Below, piece after piece: positions 38,301-45,701 of a stretch of DNA of 64,000 bases. The DNA comes from Pseudarcicella hirudinis (lineage in GTDB: Bacteria > Bacteroidota > Bacteroidia > Cytophagales > Spirosomataceae), in NCBI RefSeq assembly GCF_900115665.1, contig NZ_FOXH01000002.1, positions 575,670 through 639,669 of the forward strand, given 5' to 3'. Within the stretch, counting starts at the first letter, position 1; each line of letters opens with the position of its first letter. The notes beneath the pieces were generated by a model. It was not told the DNA's origin and made no database searches. It worked only from the letters and a program-made list of their open reading frames with translations. Both the position numbers and the translations under genes were made by a program.

Positions 38301-39227
38301 TCCGATCAGAATGAATTGAATACCTTGATCGAAACTCTTCAGAATCGCAAAAATTATGAGATAGAAGTACTTGGGCATAAAAAGAACGGGGAAGAATTAT
38401 GGTCAGATTTTACCTTCGTTCCCATTTCGGATAATACCGGGATTCTTACGCATTTGATTTATATTCAGCGGGATATTACTGCCCGCAAGAAAAACGAGGC
38501 AGAGAAGGAATTGCTTATTAAGGAGCTTACACAGAATAATACCGACCTTAAGCAATTTTCGTTTATTACCTCTCATAACCTTCGTTCTCCTTTGTCGAAT
38601 CTGATGGGGATTGTTGATCTGATTGATACAGATTCACTCGAAAATTCGACCAATGCCTTATTGTTTGAGAAATTTAAAGAATCTACATTTCAGCTGAATG
38701 AGACAATAAATGATTTGCTGAGCGTTTTAATCATTAAAGATAAAGTCAACATTGTTAAAGGATTTATCGGTTTTGAAAATGAATTTCAGAAAGCACTGGC
38801 ATCTGTTTCGTTCATGATGAAACAGGCAAATGCCAGTTTGCAGATCGATTTTTCTGAAGCACCGGTGGTTGAGTTTAACAGAGCCTATCTGGAAAGTATC
38901 ATCCTGAATTTACTTACCAATTCGATAAAATATCGTTCTCCCGACAGAAATTTAGCATTAAAAATCAAAACCACTAACGAAAGAGATTTTATAAAGCTCT
39001 ATTTTAGTGACAATGGTATTGGTATGGATATGGAAAGGTATAAAGACCGGATTTTTGGATTGTATCAGCGTTTTCATGATCTGCCTGACAGTAAAGGACT
39101 TGGACTGTATATTGTACATTCGCAGGTGAATGCTTTAGGGGGACATATCGCTGTGGAAAGTGAAGTTGGAGTCGGGACTACTTTTATCATTTCCTTTAAA
39201 AAGTTCTTAAAATCAAAGAGACATTAA
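35346..39227 (+). CDS. Giant REC-PAS4-GAF-PAS2 hybrid sensor histidine kinase
   Basis: 1293 residues, no membrane segment. Domains in order: receiver with D61 (8-125), PAS1 (140-260), PAS2 (268-385), PAS3 (393-512), PAS4 (520-638), GAF (645-805), PAS5 (810-920), PAS6 (926-1048), HisKA with H1077 in FITSHNLRSPLSN, and HATPase (about 1165-1285, DNGIGMD, GLGLYIVHS). The receiver at the N-terminus means it can be driven by another kinase, possibly the one directly upstream, before acting through the stand-alone receiver downstream. Ligands of the PAS/GAF domains are unknown. Confidence 0.92.
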   Translation: MIDFNTKLKILVVEDNPGDLLLLEELLFETNISIQEIKNVTLISEAKNILNSYDFDLIFLDLSLADSSGLDSFKDLYSITEKVPIIVLTGLKDSSIAISAIVNGAQDFLVKGEFDAKLLAKTMQYSIERKKNLENLRESNARYDLVVEATHEAVWDWNFAQDDLLWVGKGFNKIFGYEYANTVIPFQFWEECLHPEDKVRVIEKLQTSILNLSNHSWEDEYRFRDINGNYLYVLDRGYTLFDSENNPVRMIGAMQNITAKKLAEEELKKLSLIAKETVNAVIIASKKGEIQWVNEAFTKLSQFTVKESIGSFVQEMIFSEDTDKETISYLLEKVEKDLSFECVLLTRAKDGQNFWMKVLGQPIVDEKGKVLRYFAIGTDITRQKEAEETIINNERRYRALIEKSADGIFLVNKDGQIYDISSTGKEILGYEKDQDSTSKVGIEWIHPDDIEEIKNVIKEVASQIKAVRHTECRYRMPDGSYKWIEVTFNNLTHEPFIQAIVGNFRDITTRKKAEELQKKSEENYRQIFYNNPYPMWVFDQETRAFLDVNAAAIDKYGFSREEFLSMTILDIRPEEEIPKLLEVLDVHYQSGGARKEVMKHRDKSGKIILMEVTTYLIDFNGRKAMQTQVNDVTEIVKIQNEREIILNAIDKLRMSENLIDGLTAMLLCAREYIGWEYGEIWISDYTNEYFTLAACDYLQGEPGFQEMADRAPKVKQQTNKSIFDTKEKQEQAYWVEDINKDPLFQRGDITAKLGLYSAFSVPIRYQGKPISRIAFFSRKILKKDPSTINFIENICMQLAAEIEKKNTERVLNLFFKQSNDLLGLATFDGVFRRINNAFVEVLGYTEEQITSQHFINFVHPNDVTKTMEKMDELTQGKLISYFENRFITGNGDIKWFSWSCTPTVYENIFFASGRDITRQKKEEEQLRLWEFVITNSNDAVMITDASLFLSQEPEILYVNEAFTEITGYLPEDVIGKSPLILGGIHSDQNELNTLIETLQNRKNYEIEVLGHKKNGEELWSDFTFVPISDNTGILTHLIYIQRDITARKKNEAEKELLIKELTQNNTDLKQFSFITSHNLRSPLSNLMGIVDLIDTDSLENSTNALLFEKFKESTFQLNETINDLLSVLIIKDKVNIVKGFIGFENEFQKALASVSFMMKQANASLQIDFSEAPVVEFNRAYLESIILNLLTNSIKYRSPDRNLALKIKTTNERDFIKLYFSDNGIGMDMERYKDRIFGLYQRFHDLPDSKGLGLYIVHSQVNALGGHIAVESEVGVGTTFIISFKKFLKSKRH

Positions 39228-39275
39228 TTAGGCAAAATTCTTTTTTTCAACTTTCTTTGCTAAAAAAAGATATAA

Positions 39276-39299
39276 TACGCCTAGTTAGGCGTAATTTTT
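39276..39299 (+). terminator. Intrinsic terminator after the hybrid kinase
   Basis: 7-bp stem TACGCCT/AGGCGTA (39276-39282 with 39287-39293) with a 4-base loop and TTTTT after. A second, weaker AAAAAAGC/GCTTTTTT hairpin follows at 39305-39336. Confidence 0.7.
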
Positions 39300-39399
39300 G
39301 TAGTAAAAAAAGCGAAACGTTGATTTGCTTTTTTATTTTGTGAAAAAGTATTGAAAAATACTGCTGAGCCACATACTATTTTTGAAATAAATAGGAATT

Positions 39400-39831
39400 A
39401 TGATTGAGAAGGTTTTACTTGTAGAGGATGATAATATTACCATCACATTATGTGAGTTGGCTATAAAGAAATTTGATTTTGCGAAAGAGGTGCATTCTTC
39501 CAGGAATGGCAAAGAGGCTTTGGATTACTTCTCAGATTGTTTGAAAAGAAAGAAAAAAGGCGAAGAAAGCGAAGCGCCACCCCTCATCTTTCTTGATTTG
39601 AATATGCCCGTTCTGAATGGCTGGGATTTTTTGGATGAATACCTGAAAAAATTTGCAAAAGATTTTCCGAAAACCAGAGTCGCTATTCTCTCTTCTACAA
39701 TAGATCCCAATGATTTTTCGAGGGCCAGCAAATATGATATTGTTGTGGAATTTATCAGTAAACCTCTTACCATGAGAGTGTTGACTGAATTGAAAAAGAA
39801 TTCCAGCATAAGCCAATATTTTCCGGAATAA
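39400..39831 (+). CDS. Stand-alone CheY-like response regulator
   Basis: 143 residues, one receiver domain with phosphoacceptor D66 (PLIFLDLNMPVLNGWDF) and no output domain. The insert between beta-strand 2 and the Asp (KRKKKGEESEAP) is of the Rcp1 type, a phytochrome-partner receiver family. It lies after the hybrid kinase but behind a terminator, so it may have its own promoter. It is a good candidate for a phosphorelay intermediate serving the two upstream PAS kinases. Confidence 0.9.
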   Translation: MIEKVLLVEDDNITITLCELAIKKFDFAKEVHSSRNGKEALDYFSDCLKRKKKGEESEAPPLIFLDLNMPVLNGWDFLDEYLKKFAKDFPKTRVAILSSTIDPNDFSRASKYDIVVEFISKPLTMRVLTELKKNSSISQYFPE

Positions 39832-40050
39832 TTTACTGATTTTTATAATTAAGCATCTTCTTAACCAGATTTTGAAAAACTAATGGCTGATTTGGTACAT
39901 TAAGTTTTATGAACATTGTCCTACATTATCTATTTTAACGTATGTGTTATGAACAAATCATCTGCCTGGAAATGAAAGCTGATTCAGCTTCAGGACTATG
40001 GAAGGTAATCAGGGTCTTGTGGTTTTAAAGTAGTATTTAAGAATTTCGAA

Positions 40051-41073
40051 ATGAATAAAAATCAGTTGTACTGGACTTCTCAGTTTTTGTGGTGGTTTTG
40101 CTTTAGTTTGTGCCTGGCTGTGATTGTCGGGGAGAGGGATGCGTCAGTTTTCAATTTTGCAATATGTATTTTTTTTAACACTTTTCTGGGCATTTCTTTT
40201 ACACATATTTTTAAGTCGTTCTTTAATAAAAACATATTTGAAACGACTCAGATAAAGACATTTCTAAGCTACGGTTTTATTGGTATTCTGGGAGGCATAT
40301 TGCTTTCTCTTACCTTCAACAGTCTTATTCTCGGTTGTACAGCCGGTCTGACATTTCCGAAAGATTCTTTTCATTACCTGAAACTTGCCTTAGTCAGTTT
40401 TCTCGGATACGCACCCTGGTTTATACTCTATTACTACAACCAGTATATTCATCAATTTCACCAGGAACAGAAAGTAATAGTTGAATCAGAAAATCTTATT
40501 CAGAATGCCGAACTGGAAAATCTGAAGAGTCAGCTGAATCCCCATTTTCTGTTCAATTCCCTCAATTGTATCAAAGCATTGGTCCGTACCGACCCGCCGC
40601 TGGCCCAGAAGTCGATCATACAACTTTCAGATATCCTCAGAAGGTCATTAACACTCAGTGAATCCCATACTGTAAATCTGATAGATGAACTATCCATGAT
40701 GCAGCAGTATCTGGAACTGGAAACAATACGTTTTGATAAAAGGCTCCAGTATCATTTCCAGTTGGAAAATAAAACTTTAAACTTTAAGATTCCGTCTATG
40801 TCCCTGCATTTGCTGGTGGATAATGCTATCAAACATGGAATCAGCAGGCAGCGTAACGGAGGCGAGATTTATATCCATACCCGCATGCATCAGCAAATGC
40901 TGACTATCACGGTCAGAAATACCGGAAAACTTGATAAAAACTTTTCTGATACCGGACTGAGTCTGAAAAATCTCCGGAAAAGGCTTCAATTACGATATTC
41001 CGGAAAAGCTTCCCTGCATATCGAAGAAGATGAAGACCACGTGGTAGCCTCTTTAAAAATACCAATCATTTAG
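40051..41073 (+). CDS. LytS/YehU-type sensor histidine kinase, orphan
   Basis: 340 residues. Four membrane segments (about 8-26, 33-55, 70-98, 108-127) are followed by the LytS-type kinase core with phosphoacceptor H165 in LKSQLNPHFLFNSLN and an HATPase with VDNAIKHGIS. Such kinases normally pair with a LytTR response regulator; none is next to this gene on either side. The stand-alone receiver before it is not of LytTR type. The signal is unknown. Confidence 0.92.
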   Translation: MNKNQLYWTSQFLWWFCFSLCLAVIVGERDASVFNFAICIFFNTFLGISFTHIFKSFFNKNIFETTQIKTFLSYGFIGILGGILLSLTFNSLILGCTAGLTFPKDSFHYLKLALVSFLGYAPWFILYYYNQYIHQFHQEQKVIVESENLIQNAELENLKSQLNPHFLFNSLNCIKALVRTDPPLAQKSIIQLSDILRRSLTLSESHTVNLIDELSMMQQYLELETIRFDKRLQYHFQLENKTLNFKIPSMSLHLLVDNAIKHGISRQRNGGEIYIHTRMHQQMLTITVRNTGKLDKNFSDTGLSLKNLRKRLQLRYSGKASLHIEEDEDHVVASLKIPII

Positions 41074-41197
41074 TCAATAATAATTGTAGTAACAATACAG
41101 CGAAACACACTGAAATTTCTCCCGACCTCTGAAGAATTCTTCAGAAAATCTCCTTTATCAGAAAATCTGACTCTTCTTAAAAAGCTAAAAATAAAAT

Positions 41198-41228
41198 TTA
41201 GCAAGGCCACGCCAATTTTGTACTTTTG
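41198..41228 (+). promoter_or_regulatory. Bacteroidota-type promoter for metG
   Basis: Perfect -7 box TACTTTTG at 41221-41228. The -33 position holds TTTA (41197-41200) instead of TTTG, with a 20-base spacer. Confidence 0.55.
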
Positions 41229-41288
41229 CGTTATTGAAAATCAGAAAGAGATTTTGTCAGGTGCTACTGCCCAAATAATCATAATTTT

Positions 41289-43322
41289 ATGAGCAAACAA
41301 TTTAAAAGAACTACCGTTACCGCTGCCTTAATCTATGCCAACGGTCCTATTCATATCGGCCATATTGCCGGATGTTATCTTCCTGCCGATATCTACGTTC
41401 GTTACCTGAGAGCAAGCGGCCAGGATGTGAAATTTATTTCAGGAACTGATGAGCACGGTGTGCCCATTACCATTAAAGCAAAAAAAGAAGGTATAACTCC
41501 ACAGGAGGTTGTTGATAAATATTACAAAATCATCAAAGAGTCTTTTGAAGAGTTTGGAATTTCCTTTGATATATACTCAAGAACTTCAAATACAGTTCAC
41601 CACGAAATGTCTCAGGATGTTTTCAGGAACCTGTACGAAAAAGGACAGTTTATTGAGGAAACTACTGAGCAATACTACGATGAAAAAGCTCAGACATTTT
41701 TGGCTGACCGCTATATCATAGGAACCTGCCCGAAATGCGGTAATGAAAATGCATATGGCGATCAATGCGAAAGATGCGGTTCTACTTTGTCTCCGACTGA
41801 GTTAATTAACCCGAGATCTGCGTTGAGTGGTGTGCAGCCTGTAATGAGGCCAACTAAAAACTGGTACCTGCCTTTGGATAAAATGCAGCCAATGCTTGAA
41901 AAATACGTAGAAAGCCATCCGGAATGGAAAACGAATGTATTAGGCCAGGTAAAATCATGGTTGAATGACGGACTGAAACCACGTGCCATGACCCGTGACC
42001 TGGACTGGGGTATTAAAGTGCCATTGCCTGATACAGAAGGAAAAGTTCTCTATGTATGGTTTGATGCACCGATCGGTTATATTTCCATGACCAAGGAATT
42101 GACCGAAGACTGGGAAAAATATTGGAAAGACGAAGAAACCCGTTTGGTGAACTTTATCGGTAAAGACAATATTGTTTTCCATTGTCTGATTTTCCCGGCG
42201 ATGTGTATGGCAGATGGCCGGTTCATTGTGGCGGATAATGTTCCTGCCAATGAATTTATGAACCTTGAGGGAGATAAAATTTCTACTTCGAGAAACTGGG
42301 CGGTCTGGTTACATGAATACCTTCGAGAATTTGAGGGAAAACAGGATGTTTTAAGATATGCCTTAGCGGCTTCAGCGCCTGAAAATAAGGATTCTGATTT
42401 TACATGGGGTGATTTCCAGACCAGAAATAACTCTGAATTGGTAGGGATTTTAGGCAATTTTGTAAACCGTGCTGTGGTACTTACCCAAAAGAATTTTGAT
42501 TCAAAAGTACCGAAACAGGGTGAATTAACCGATTTTGATCGACAGACTCTGGCCACTCTGGCTGAAATGCCTGCTAAAATTGCTGAGTCTGTTGAAAATT
42601 ACCGATTGCGTGAAGCATTGGCACTTATGATGGATGTTGCACGCCTTGGTAATAAGTATTTGGCAGATACCGAGCCCTGGAAAGTAATTAAACAGGATAG
42701 AGAACGTACGGCAACTATTCTCAATATCGGTTTGCAGATTACAGCCAATCTGTCAATCCTTTGCGAGCCATTTATGCCATTTACTTCTGAGCGTTTACTG
42801 AAAGGCCTTAACCTTGAAAAATTCTCATGGAAAGATGCCGGAAGAGCGGATTTAATAGCAGAAGGACATGAACTGGCTGAAATGGGACTGTTATTTGAAA
42901 AAATTGAAGATGCAACTATTCAGGCACAGATACAGAAGCTGGAAGATGCCAAGAAAACAAATGAGCTGGCTGGCAAGACCGTTCCGGTGCTGAAAGAAGA
43001 GATTCAGTATGATGATTTTGCCAAAATGGATATTCGTATCGGAACAATCATTGAGGCAGAAAAAATGCCTAAGAGTAAAAAGCTGCTTAAATTGAAAATT
43101 GATGATGGCCTGGAACAGAGAACAATCCTGAGTGGTATTGCTGAGCATTTTGAACCGGAGGCTATCATAGGAAAACAGGTAACTTTCCTGGCAAATCTTG
43201 CTCCGAGAAAAATGATGGGAATGGAATCTCAGGGAATGATATTGATGGCTGAAGATAAGGACGGTTCGCTGGCTTTTGTGCAGCCCGGTAAGGCTGTCTG
43301 GAACGGAGCCCCGGTTGCCTGA
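41289..43322 (+). CDS. metG: Methionyl-tRNA synthetase
   Basis: 677 residues, the long MetG form. HIGH is at 22-25 (GPIHIGH). The KMSKS loop reads KISTS (K330-S334), a known variant in this family. The zinc knuckle is C147, C150, C160, C163. A C-terminal tRNA-binding OB domain (EMAP-like, about 570-677) starts [14 protein letters not shown]. It charges tRNA-Met for initiation and elongation. It is monocistronic with its own promoter and terminator. Confidence 0.97.
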   Translation: MSKQFKRTTVTAALIYANGPIHIGHIAGCYLPADIYVRYLRASGQDVKFISGTDEHGVPITIKAKKEGITPQEVVDKYYKIIKESFEEFGISFDIYSRTSNTVHHEMSQDVFRNLYEKGQFIEETTEQYYDEKAQTFLADRYIIGTCPKCGNENAYGDQCERCGSTLSPTELINPRSALSGVQPVMRPTKNWYLPLDKMQPMLEKYVESHPEWKTNVLGQVKSWLNDGLKPRAMTRDLDWGIKVPLPDTEGKVLYVWFDAPIGYISMTKELTEDWEKYWKDEETRLVNFIGKDNIVFHCLIFPAMCMADGRFIVADNVPANEFMNLEGDKISTSRNWAVWLHEYLREFEGKQDVLRYALAASAPENKDSDFTWGDFQTRNNSELVGILGNFVNRAVVLTQKNFDSKVPKQGELTDFDRQTLATLAEMPAKIAESVENYRLREALALMMDVARLGNKYLADTEPWKVIKQDRERTATILNIGLQITANLSILCEPFMPFTSERLLKGLNLEKFSWKDAGRADLIAEGHELAEMGLLFEKIEDATIQAQIQKLEDAKKTNELAGKTVPVLKEEIQYDDFAKMDIRIGTIIEAEKMPKSKKLLKLKIDDGLEQRTILSGIAEHFEPEAIIGKQVTFLANLAPRKMMGMESQGMILMAEDKDGSLAFVQPGKAVWNGAPVA

Positions 43323-43746
43323 TAATTTCGCGAAAAACGGCTTGTTTAAGCCTTTATATGAATTGACTGATCCTGCTTTTGCAATAGTTCGTCTGTTGGA
43401 AAAGCAGGATCAGTCAGTTTTTGTTTACGGAGAGGCATGTTTCCTGTTTTGAACAGCTTATGAGTTATCATAAGTTAATAAAAGCAAAAATGTAATATTT
43501 TCTGAAAAAAGCCATATCAGGAAATCAGGGTAAAAAGACAACAGGTCTTTCAGGATAGTTTGTAAAACCCTGAAATATGGCTGTCAGAATTTTCCTTCTC
43601 TCATATTCTTTCCCCTTAATGCCATAAAACAGGTTCGAAATTCAATGGATTAGCTTTCTTTTTAAACATTTTTCATATGAAATACTTTTCTGAAATAGGT
43701 GTTATATTGAGTATATATACTTATTCAATCAAAATACTAAAAAGTT
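43323..43746. other. Intergenic region after metG (424 bases)
   Basis: It holds the metG terminator on the left and a 12-bp palindrome AGTATATATACT (43710-43721) 25 bases before the next gene. No gene is seen. The stretch GGTTCGAA near 43632 is not part of a tRNA. Confidence 0.5.
43365..43422 (+). terminator. Long-loop terminator after metG
   Basis: Perfect 16-bp stem (43365-43380 with 43400-43415, arm GACTGATCCTGCTTTT) with a 19-base loop, followed by GTTTTTG. Confidence 0.82.
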
Positions 43747-44148
43747 ATGGGTATGAAAAAGGTTCTTAGTATAGCCGTTTTAATAGGAGCTTCTGTAAGC
43801 TCACTGTTCGCACAGGAAGTGCCAAAAAATGATCCGGGTTTTTCGGTCAATAATTATAAACATCCAAATAAAGCAAAGGCTGCTCAGAAAGCCAAGACTG
43901 AAGGAACCTCTGTGGAGGTAACAACCTTCAAAGGTTTGGAAGGACAGCTGGTTGATGCAAATTATCATCATCCGAAATATGCACCCAGACCAAAACTTTT
44001 GGTAGCAGAATCGGAGGCAATCGATAAAGAACACAATAATCCGCTTAATTCTTCAAGAAACTATAAGCTGGCTTATGTGAAGTCGAAAAAAGGAGAAATA
44101 CAGAAGAATGCAGACAGTCTGGCTTTGAATACTGACAAGGCTGAATAA
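43747..44148 (+). CDS. Small secreted protein of unknown function
   Basis: 133 residues with a signal peptide (about 1-22, ending SLFAQ). ATG 43747 gives MGMKK; ATG 43753 (MKK) is equally likely. The mature part is basic and hydrophilic, with a repeated N-Y-x-H-P pattern (NNYKHPNKAK and NYHHPKYAPR) and a related NSSRNYKLAY. I recognise no family. A terminator follows directly, so it is a single gene. Its neighbour across the repeat region is another small secreted protein. Confidence 0.65.
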   Translation: MGMKKVLSIAVLIGASVSSLFAQEVPKNDPGFSVNNYKHPNKAKAAQKAKTEGTSVEVTTFKGLEGQLVDANYHHPKYAPRPKLLVAESEAIDKEHNNPLNSSRNYKLAYVKSKKGEIQKNADSLALNTDKAE

Positions 44149-44166
44149 AGCAGGAAATTCCGGAAG

Positions 44167-44194
44167 AAAGCTCGCTGAAAGGCGGGCTTTTTTT
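44167..44194 (+). terminator. Intrinsic terminator after the small secreted protein
   Basis: 9-bp stem with one G-U pair (44167-44175 with 44182-44190, AAAGCTCGC/GCGGGCTTT) and TTTT after. Confidence 0.85.
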
Positions 44195-44390
44195 GTCCGG
44201 GCAATACGCGATAAATGCAGGTATCAGAAATGGTTAAAATCCCCGGAAAATAAGAAATATGATATCCGGAACTACAGATTTGAAATTTTGAGATAAAGTG
44301 CTGAGGCAGAAGATTCTACTATGAAAGTATGCTTGCAGAGTATTTTAGTAAACTTTGCGGAATAAAATGCAGTACAAATGCTCAAAAATG

Positions 44391-44455
44391 AAATAAGGAC
44401 AGGAGAACCTCCCGCCCTTATCTGTTTAACCTCTAAACCTATTTAACTATGAAAA
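44391..44455 (+). repeat. Hairpin-leader unit, copy 1
   Basis: Hairpin in the same register as the other copies: stem positions 3-15 pair with 19-31 of the unit (paired positions sum to 34), with a 3-base loop AAC and two mismatches. Here the stem is GC-rich (GGAG/CTCC). The invariant 27-base tail starts ACCTCTAAACC and ends AACTATGAAAA. The orientation is that of the ATG. On the minus strand a TATATTTG box (44469-44462) abuts the unit. Confidence 0.8.
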
Positions 44456-44523
44456 TTGATACAAATATACTGCTTTTTTTGAAAAAATCTGAGTTTAGTA
44501 CAAATTTTTTTATAAGCATTTGA
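44449..44523 (+). other. Micro-ORF of 24 codons starting at the ATG of copy 1
   Basis: ATG AAA ATT GAT ... TGA encodes a small hydrophobic, Phe-rich peptide (begins MKIDTNILLF, ends FFISI). There is no homology that I recognise and no Shine-Dalgarno. It may be chance. Confidence 0.2.
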
Positions 44524-44594
44524 TAAGGGTATTTATTCGGTGATGAGTTTCGAAAACAATGTATATACATGTATTTCTTGAAAAAAGGACATAA

Positions 44595-44659
44595 AAAAAA
44601 GACATCGTTATAAACAATGTCTTTTCCGTCTTACCTCTAAACCTATTTAACTATGAAAA
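44595..44659 (+). repeat. Hairpin-leader unit, copy 2
   Basis: A1 of the 43-base hairpin section is 44595. The stem AAAAGACAT/ATGTCTTTT plus GTT/AAC has one C-A mismatch and loop ATA. The tail is identical to copies 1 and 3 over 27 bases, and to copy 3 over about 39. On the minus strand the hairpin is followed by eight T, making a good leftward terminator. Confidence 0.85.
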
Positions 44660-44748
44660 AAGATTTTGCAATCTTGTCTCGACTGAATCATTATCTAAAA
44701 CGATTTTCCTCGATTCTGCAATGTCTGTATATACATCGTTTTAGCTAA
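44653..44748 (+). other. Micro-ORF of 31 codons starting at the ATG of copy 2
   Basis: ATG AAA AAA GAT TTT ... TAA encodes a basic, hydrophobic peptide (begins MKKDFAILSR, ends YIHRFS). It is not similar to the copy-1 peptide beyond the first residues. It may be chance. Confidence 0.2.
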
Positions 44749-44839
44749 TACAAATTTGCAACAAAAATTAATATTGTGCAATAGCCAAAGCCGTTATTTA
44801 TTACGAAAATTTAACAAAAACTTTAAATATCTTAATTTT

Positions 44840-44909
44840 AAAAAAGACACCACCATTGATGGTGTCCTTTCCGTCTTACCTCTAAACCTATTTAACTATG
44901 AAAAAATAA
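44840..44909 (+). repeat. Hairpin-leader unit, copy 3
   Basis: Stem GACACCA/TGGTGTC plus one outer A-T block in the same register, loop ATT. The tail ATG is followed by AAA AAA TAA, so any product is MKK only. On the minus strand the hairpin with T6 lies about 100 bases after the stop of the leftward secreted-protein gene and probably terminates it. Confidence 0.85.
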
Positions 44910-44967
44910 CTGCACCTTCTCTAAATTCATAAGTCTGATTCAGATAGAATCCTTACAGACTTTTTGA

Positions 44968-45450
44968 TTACAAAGAAGAGATCTCTGTACTCACCTCTAT
45001 TCTCTCTACACTCTCTTCAGTAACATTTGTGGATGGAGTAAAGTTCCATAAGAAGTTGATAGTCTTGGCTGTAAAGCTTAACTTCTCGTTCCATGCACTT
45101 GCTTCTTCTCCTTTAACTTTCGCTAATTTTTCCTGCAATTTAGCTACACCTTCGTTGAATTTATTTTTCTGCTCATCAGAAAGTTTCATCAATGAAGGAG
45201 AGTTCTGATTGTAAGAATTAAGGACTGTCAGAACATCATTCCATTCTGCTTTTTTGGTAAACTTATGAGCATTTTCACTCATAAATCCTACAAAATTATT
45301 AATGCCTTCTTTTGCTATTAATTTAGAGGACTGAACTTTGTTTGCACCTGCAACTGTTCCTTCTTCATTTCTTACTCCTGCTTTTACTTGTACCGCTGTA
45401 GTAGCTGCTAATACCATTAGAATCGCTACTTTTAAAATTTGCCGCTTCAT
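44968..45450 (-). CDS. Small secreted helical protein of unknown function
   Basis: 160 residues with a signal peptide (about 1-24, VQVKA). The mature protein is helical and charged, without cysteine or recognisable motif. It has one of the best promoters in the window, so expression should be high. The third hairpin-leader unit, read leftward, probably provides its terminator. No family recognised. Confidence 0.7.
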   Translation of the reverse strand: MKRQILKVAILMVLAATTAVQVKAGVRNEEGTVAGANKVQSSKLIAKEGINNFVGFMSENAHKFTKKAEWNDVLTVLNSYNQNSPSLMKLSDEQKNKFNEGVAKLQEKLAKVKGEEASAWNEKLSFTAKTINFLWNFTPSTNVTEESVERIEVSTEISSL

Positions 45451-45486
45451 GTTTTTTTACAATTTTGTTTTATCTTATTGACACTA

Positions 45487-45517
45487 CAAAATTATAGTAC
45501 ATTTCCGTGATTTCCAA
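45487..45517 (-). promoter_or_regulatory. Strong Bacteroidota-type promoter for the secreted-protein gene
   Basis: Minus strand: TTTGG with TTG at 45517-45515, a 20-base spacer, then TAATTTTG (45494-45487). The predicted leader is about 30 nt. Confidence 0.78.
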
Positions 45518-45701
45518 ATCTTGATTTTTCACAATACAGAATAATATTCTATGAAAATTTCAAATTGCCAGATAAAAATGAAAGAAAGTCTAATATTATG
45601 AAAATATTTCGAAATATAATTTTCATTTATTCCTGATAAGTTTATGAATATTTTTATTTTTAATTTTTTCAAAAAATGCAAATATTCTTTAAAAAGTACA
45701 A

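Larger units (their letters stand above)
44149..44967. other. 819-base region without a normal gene; contains three structured repeats
   Basis: It holds one terminator, then three copies of a hairpin-plus-leader unit (44391, 44595, 44840), two micro-ORFs, and two GTATATAC-centred palindromes (44559-44570 and 44726-44736). It is more AT-rich than its surroundings. No tRNA or known RNA family is recognised. Confidence 0.7.

Noticed and set aside
42270-42285. Defective KMSKS loop in MetG (KISTS)
   Set aside because: KISTS-type loops are found in working MetG enzymes of this group, and all other motifs are intact.
42077-42556. 159-codon frame opposite metG
   Set aside because: Antisense to a conserved part of methionyl-tRNA synthetase; no family pattern.
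43625-43645. tRNA-like GGTTCGAA
   Set aside because: No acceptor or anticodon stem can be drawn around it.
44391-44909. Integron attC-type sites
   Set aside because: No GTTRRRY/RYYYAAC core sites, no integrase, and the conserved part is on one side of the hairpin only.
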